Shown here: piece by piece, positions 25,688-28,024 of the stretch | Layout: the number at the start of each line of letters is the position of its first letter | Position numbering within the stretch: position 1 is the first letter of the stretch | NCBI GenBank assembly: GCA_015233265.1 | Contig: JADFXZ010000002.1 | Location: forward strand, 2,950 to 30,973 | Direction: 5' to 3' | Length of the DNA: 28,024 nucleotides | Source: Nitrospirota bacterium | GTDB taxonomy: Bacteria; Nitrospirota; Thermodesulfovibrionia; Thermodesulfovibrionales; Magnetobacteriaceae | Notes under the pieces: generated by a model | Databases searched by the model: none | The model's input: the letters and a program-made list of their open reading frames with translations, nothing else | Told to the model about the DNA's origin: nothing | Translations under genes and position numbers: made by a program

Positions 25688-26557
25688 TCAGTGATAATCT
25701 TTTAATATATCGAGTGTCTTATCAGGGTCAACGGCGCCGTGCGTATCGTAGTCTATTTCCACAATTGGGGCAAAGCCACACGCACCGAGACAACGCACGG
25801 TCTCGTAGGAGAACTTCCCGTCGGCTGTGATATTGTCGTCGTTGAAATTCAGATTTCTTTTTAATCTGGTCATTATCTGGCCTGATTTCTTTGCGTGGCA
25901 GGCGTTGCCGACGCATACCCTGATGTGATGCTTGCCGCGGGCCTTCATTGTGAAGTATGGATAGAACGACACGACAGAGTATACCTCACTGACGGGGATT
26001 CTCAATCCATTGGCGATGAATCTCTGCACAGACGGCGGCAGATAACCAATCAGGTCCTGGGCAGACTCCAACACTCTGAGCAGTGACCCGGGGACTGCCT
26101 TGAATTCGTTAATAATATTGTTGAGCGCCTCGGTCTTCTTTTTGGCGTCAGGCTCGGTGTCCGCCTCGGGGGCGGGTATGGCCTTTATCTTTCTTACCAG
26201 ATATGTGGCCTTCATTATCGTCTCCAGAAGTGTATGCGGGGCAAATGGCTTTGATATATAGTCTATAATTCCCAGCTGGAGAATGTCTTTGATGTTTTGC
26301 TGAGAGGCAAAACCCGTGATGACCACAATGCCAACCGACGGCTTAATGGCGTTTACCTGTTTTATCAACTCGAAGCCATCAACGCCTGGCATATTTAAGT
26401 CTGTGATGACAATGTCGTAGTCGTTGTCGCGTATAAGTTCGATGGCATCAGTGGAGTCAGTTGTGCCGGTAATAGTAAAACCTTCAGGGGTGAGCACACT
26501 GTCACAGCTTTTGACCACTATGTCATCGTCATCGACTATTAATATATTTCCTTCCAT
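25688..26557 (-). CDS. Response-regulator receiver domain fused to a NuoE-type [2Fe-2S] subunit
   Basis: This is a 289-residue fusion. Residues 1-120 are a complete CheY-like receiver: acidic pocket D9-D12, phospho-acceptor D53 in VITDLNMPG, T81 and K103 in ISKPF. After an acidic linker (about 126-142), residues about 145-289 are a NuoE/HydC subunit (LIGYLPPSVQRFIA, VYSVVSFYPYF) with the four [2Fe-2S] ligands C215 and C220 (CX4C) and C256 and C260 (CX3C). NuoE subunits usually have no receiver. The join is in one uninterrupted frame with a good GGAGG at 26566-26570, so it is not a sequencing artefact on its face. It stands between a free receiver and the NuoF-like subunit. I infer phosphorylation-dependent control of, or signalling by, the redox complex. 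Confidence 0.9.
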   Translation of the reverse strand: MEGNILIVDDDDIVVKSCDSVLTPEGFTITGTTDSTDAIELIRDNDYDIVITDLNMPGVDGFELIKQVNAIKPSVGIVVITGFASQQNIKDILQLGIIDYISKPFAPHTLLETIMKATYLVRKIKAIPAPEADTEPDAKKKTEALNNIINEFKAVPGSLLRVLESAQDLIGYLPPSVQRFIANGLRIPVSEVYSVVSFYPYFTMKARGKHHIRVCVGNACHAKKSGQIMTRLKRNLNFNDDNITADGKFSYETVRCLGACGFAPIVEIDYDTHGAVDPDKTLDILKDYH

Positions 26558-26580
26558 GTAAAATGCCTCCAGTATACGCC

Positions 26581-26955
26581 TTAATTGATATAATTATTTT
26601 GAGTTGTGGTTGCAGCCAACAAAAGCTCCTCAGGCAAGAATGGCTTTTTAATTACACCATCTGCCCCAAGGGCTAGAGACTTGTCAGCCGCCTCAGTCGT
26701 ACCATAGCCGGTCATGACAACCACCTTGAGTGAGGGCCACCTGTCTCTGACCATCTTCAAGAGTTCAAATCCGTCCAACCCCGGCATAATAAGGTCGGTT
26801 ATCACAAGGTCGAATCCTTCGTCCTCTATAAGTTTAAGGCCATCACGCACGTTGGAAGACAAAAACACACTATAGCCGTCTGTCTCCAAGACCCTCTGAC
26901 AGCTCACCCTTACAATATCCTCATCGTCTATTACAAGCACTTTTTTATTCCGCAT
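26581..26955 (-). CDS. Stand-alone CheY-like response regulator
   Basis: A single receiver domain of 124 residues: KVLVIDDEDIV with acidic pocket D10/D11, phospho-acceptor D54 in VITDLIMPG, T-G at VVMTGYG, and the conserved Lys in VIKKPF. There is no output domain. An upstream ATG at 27057 would add 34 residues, but those are not receiver-like. The internal ATG at 26955 starts exactly at the domain and lies downstream of a TATAAT at 27005-27010. A GAGGGG about ten bases upstream helps. It is the first gene of the redox operon, 23 bases ahead of the receiver-NuoE fusion. Its likely role is phosphotransfer or binding to a partner, possibly from the histidine kinase at the other end. Confidence 0.85.
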   Translation of the reverse strand: MRNKKVLVIDDEDIVRVSCQRVLETDGYSVFLSSNVRDGLKLIEDEGFDLVITDLIMPGLDGFELLKMVRDRWPSLKVVVMTGYGTTEAADKSLALGADGVIKKPFLPEELLLAATTTQNNYIN

Positions 26956-27250
26956 ACCACTCACACCCCTCTCCACCGCTGGTTTATCATCATAAGCATC
27001 ACGTATTATACTACTAAAGCCATTAATTAATAAATCCCTGACTATGGCATTTCTCATCGAGCGGGGACATGAGGGCAGATCAGCTGTTTATAATCGTAAA
27101 AAAGTGATGCTGTCCAGCTCAGTCAACGGCAGGAGGATGATAACAGTGAAAAGAACGACGCTCTGACTTGGCTGTTTCATGACCGCATGTATGAAAATCA
27201 GTAGTTTATGGACAGACACTAAATAGAGGGTTGCACCAACGGGTACTTCA
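26956..27250. other. Intergenic region upstream of the redox operon
   Basis: Nearly 300 bases without a supported gene. On the plus strand, AGGAGG is followed by an ATG at 27136, but only nine codons are open before TGA. No family is recognisable and it may be the stub of a lost gene. The redox operon promoter candidate lies at the left side. Confidence 0.5.
27005..27033 (-). promoter_or_regulatory. Candidate promoter of the receiver/NuoEFG-like/kinase operon
   Basis: Read on the minus strand, TATAAT (27005-27010) is a perfect -10. The -35 position (27028-27033, TTATTA) matches only three of six bases, so activation by a regulator is possible. The leader to the ATG at 26955 is about 40 bases. 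The promoter falls inside the longer alternative reading of the first gene, favouring the shorter start. Confidence 0.4.
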
Positions 27251-27667
27251 CTAAAGTCCGACGCATTTTAGTGTCTCGCCCACACTTGGGTCTTTTAGGG
27301 CAAGTTCCTTCAAGGCCTTTTCAATTTTCACGCCCCTCTGTTCGAGATCCATGTTTTTTCTAACAACCGGGGCAAGCGTGGTACGTCTGTCCTACAAGAT
27401 AAAACCCACTAACGTAAGCATCCCGCCTATCAGCACTTGCATCAGACCGCGAAGGTCGTACATTCTGGTATTTAAGTCATCCATTCTATGATTTAGTGCG
27501 TTAAAACCGTCGTCTATGCGCTGATTGGCAGCCTTTAACCCCTCTTCGACGCGTGTCAGCCTTTCCCTGTCTTGCTGGGTGAAGGACATATCCTGCGCAT
27601 ATGCCCATGGCTGGATTATCGCAGACATTAGTAATATTAACATCGTCGCACGAACCAGATTATTCAT
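27251..27667 (-). pseudogene. Small coiled-coil membrane protein gene interrupted by an amber codon
   Basis: The first 91 codons encode a signal peptide (about 1-24), a coiled coil (TRVEEGLKAANQRIDDGFN and heptads to about 72), and a membrane segment (LMQVLIGGMLTLVGFIL). Then comes TAG (27392-27394). The same frame continues without another stop for 46 codons, starting DRRTTLAPVVRKN and ending DPSVGETLKCVGL before TAG at 27251-27253. In the family as I remember it, the junction reads FVLWDRRTALAPV, so the amber codon replaces the conserved Trp (TGG to TAG). The continuous frame past the stop shows a recent lesion or a readthrough. The function of the intact family is unknown to me. Confidence 0.75.
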
Positions 27668-27692
27668 GAATTCACCGCCCTGACTTATAAGA

Positions 27693-27722
27693 ATTATATC
27701 ATGCGGCAGGTAATTCGCTCAA
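27693..27722 (-). promoter_or_regulatory. Candidate promoter of the amber-interrupted gene
   Basis: On the minus strand, TTGAGC (27717-27722) and TATAAT (27693-27698) are separated by 18 bases. The -10 is perfect and the -35 matches four of six. The leader to the ATG at 27667 is about 25 bases. Confidence 0.5.
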
Positions 27723-27741
27723 TATTGCAACCGTTATACTC

Positions 27742-27777
27742 AAATAAAGAATCATTCTAAAAATAAAGAATCATTCT
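27742..27777. repeat. 17-base direct repeat
   Basis: AAATAAAGAATCATTCT occurs at 27742-27758 and again at 27761-27777, two bases apart. The second copy runs directly into the dispersed palindrome fragment GAGCCTGTCGAA. The duplication may mark the insertion point of that repeat. Confidence 0.8.
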
Positions 27778-27851
27778 GAGCCTGTCGAACAATGCCACGG
27801 CCTGCGTCCAGACCCCCGTTCTGTCATTCCAGGCTACGAGCGGGAATCCAG
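27771..27851. repeat. Fragments of dispersed intergenic palindromes
   Basis: CATTCTGAGCCTGTCGAACAATG (27772-27794, quoted here as a motif around GAGCCTGTCGAA) resembles one arm of the palindrome at 2884-2994. CTGTCATTCC (27821-27830) and GGGAATCCAG (27842-27851) form an imperfect inverted pair of the common TCATTCC/GGGAATC intergenic type. Neither has coding capacity. Confidence 0.55.
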
Positions 27852-27872
27852 TTATTTTAGTTAAAGGGAGAT

Positions 27873-27969
27873 TTCTTAGACATTGCTAATAGTCAACACT
27901 CTACTGCTAACATTGCCGCCTCTTTGCTGTGAACTCCTTCGTGTATTTCCCGTTTGGGCTCCTTTGCAT
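27873..27969 (-). pseudogene. Frameshifted 5' remnant of an IS transposase (OrfA-like)
   Basis: On the minus strand, an ATG at 27967-27969 with AAGGAG upstream opens MQRSPNGKYTKEF, the typical start of IS3-type OrfA helix-turn-helix proteins. The frame then breaks. Another frame carries SKEAAMLAVEC, a stop, and LLAMSKKSPF; a third reads LTISNV over the same stretch. Together these look like the continuation of the same domain with two shifts. Nothing of the rest of a transposase follows, so this is a decayed fragment. Family assignment is from memory of the N-terminal motif only. Confidence 0.5.
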
Positions 27970-27998
27970 TGAAAAGCTCCTTAGTTATTATTATCCTT

Positions 27999-28024
27999 TT
28001 GGGGTGTCAACTTTTTCGGCTTAA
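27999..28024. mobile_element. Possible IS terminal sequence at window edge
   Basis: TGTCAACTTTTTCGGCTTAA at the extreme end lies outside the transposase start, where an IS end would be expected. It also holds a TTGACA on the minus strand that could serve as a -35 for the remnant. The partner end is not in the window, so the element boundary is unproven. Confidence 0.3.

Noticed and set aside
26956..27057. N-terminal extension of the first response regulator from ATG 27057
   Set aside because: The extra 34 residues are not receiver-like, the ATG lacks a ribosome binding site, and a TATAAT lies inside the extension; the ATG at 26955 begins at the domain.
27136..27165. Plus-strand short frame with AGGAGG start
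   Set aside because: Only nine codons before TGA, no recognisable product; at most a stub.
1..28024. tRNA genes, rRNA genes or CRISPR arrays
   Set aside because: No cloverleaf-like segments, rRNA signatures or regularly spaced repeats were recognised by eye; a covariance-model scan was not possible.

Overview
The window reads as a chromosomal segment of an anaerobic or facultative Gram-negative bacterium. I lean towards Nitrospirota (the Thermodesulfovibrio/Magnetobacterium side), with a deltaproteobacterium-like lineage as the alternative. This placement is an inference from gene content: split glyQ/glyS, multi-cluster NuoEFG-type redox proteins, a c-type heme diguanylate cyclase, many signalling genes, and a small coiled-coil membrane protein family I associate with Nitrospirota. 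No rRNA, tRNA or CRISPR array was seen.

Layout. (1) 1-3000 is an accessory patch, visibly more A+T rich than what follows. It holds the 3' end of an unknown gene, a DUF262 protein fused to the C-terminal half of a DUF3696 ATPase, and a small partner gene with a probable 5' frameshift. Behind these lie hairpins and a dispersed palindromic repeat. The patch resembles a damaged or rearranged defence-type locus. (2) 3069-10473 (+) is housekeeping: glyQ-glyS, gcvH-lpd, eno, ftsB, ubiX. Tight ATGA overlaps join glyQ/glyS, gcvH/lpd and ubiX to the next gene. (3) 10470-18585 (+) holds a membrane diguanylate cyclase with a periplasmic CXXCH heme motif, then three tandem paralogous GT-C-like membrane proteins, the last two clearly a recent duplication. 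(4) 26955 down to 18604 (-) is one apparent operon: a CheY-like receiver, a receiver-NuoE fusion, a NuoF-like flavoprotein, a NuoG-like iron-sulfur protein and a hybrid-sensing histidine kinase. (5) 26956-28024 holds a gene broken by an amber codon, short repeats and a decayed transposase start next to a possible IS end.

The most interesting unit is region 4. A soluble NuoEFG-like module is physically fused to a phospho-receiver and bracketed by a second receiver and a kinase. The NuoF subunit has lost the acidic loop that normally contacts FMN and NADH, and the NuoG subunit lacks the Cys/Sec-His pair of formate dehydrogenases while keeping all its iron-sulfur ligands. I infer a redox module repurposed for, or controlled by, two-component signalling rather than an ordinary NADH dehydrogenase, hydrogenase or formate dehydrogenase. 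No catalytic activity can be assigned from sequence alone.
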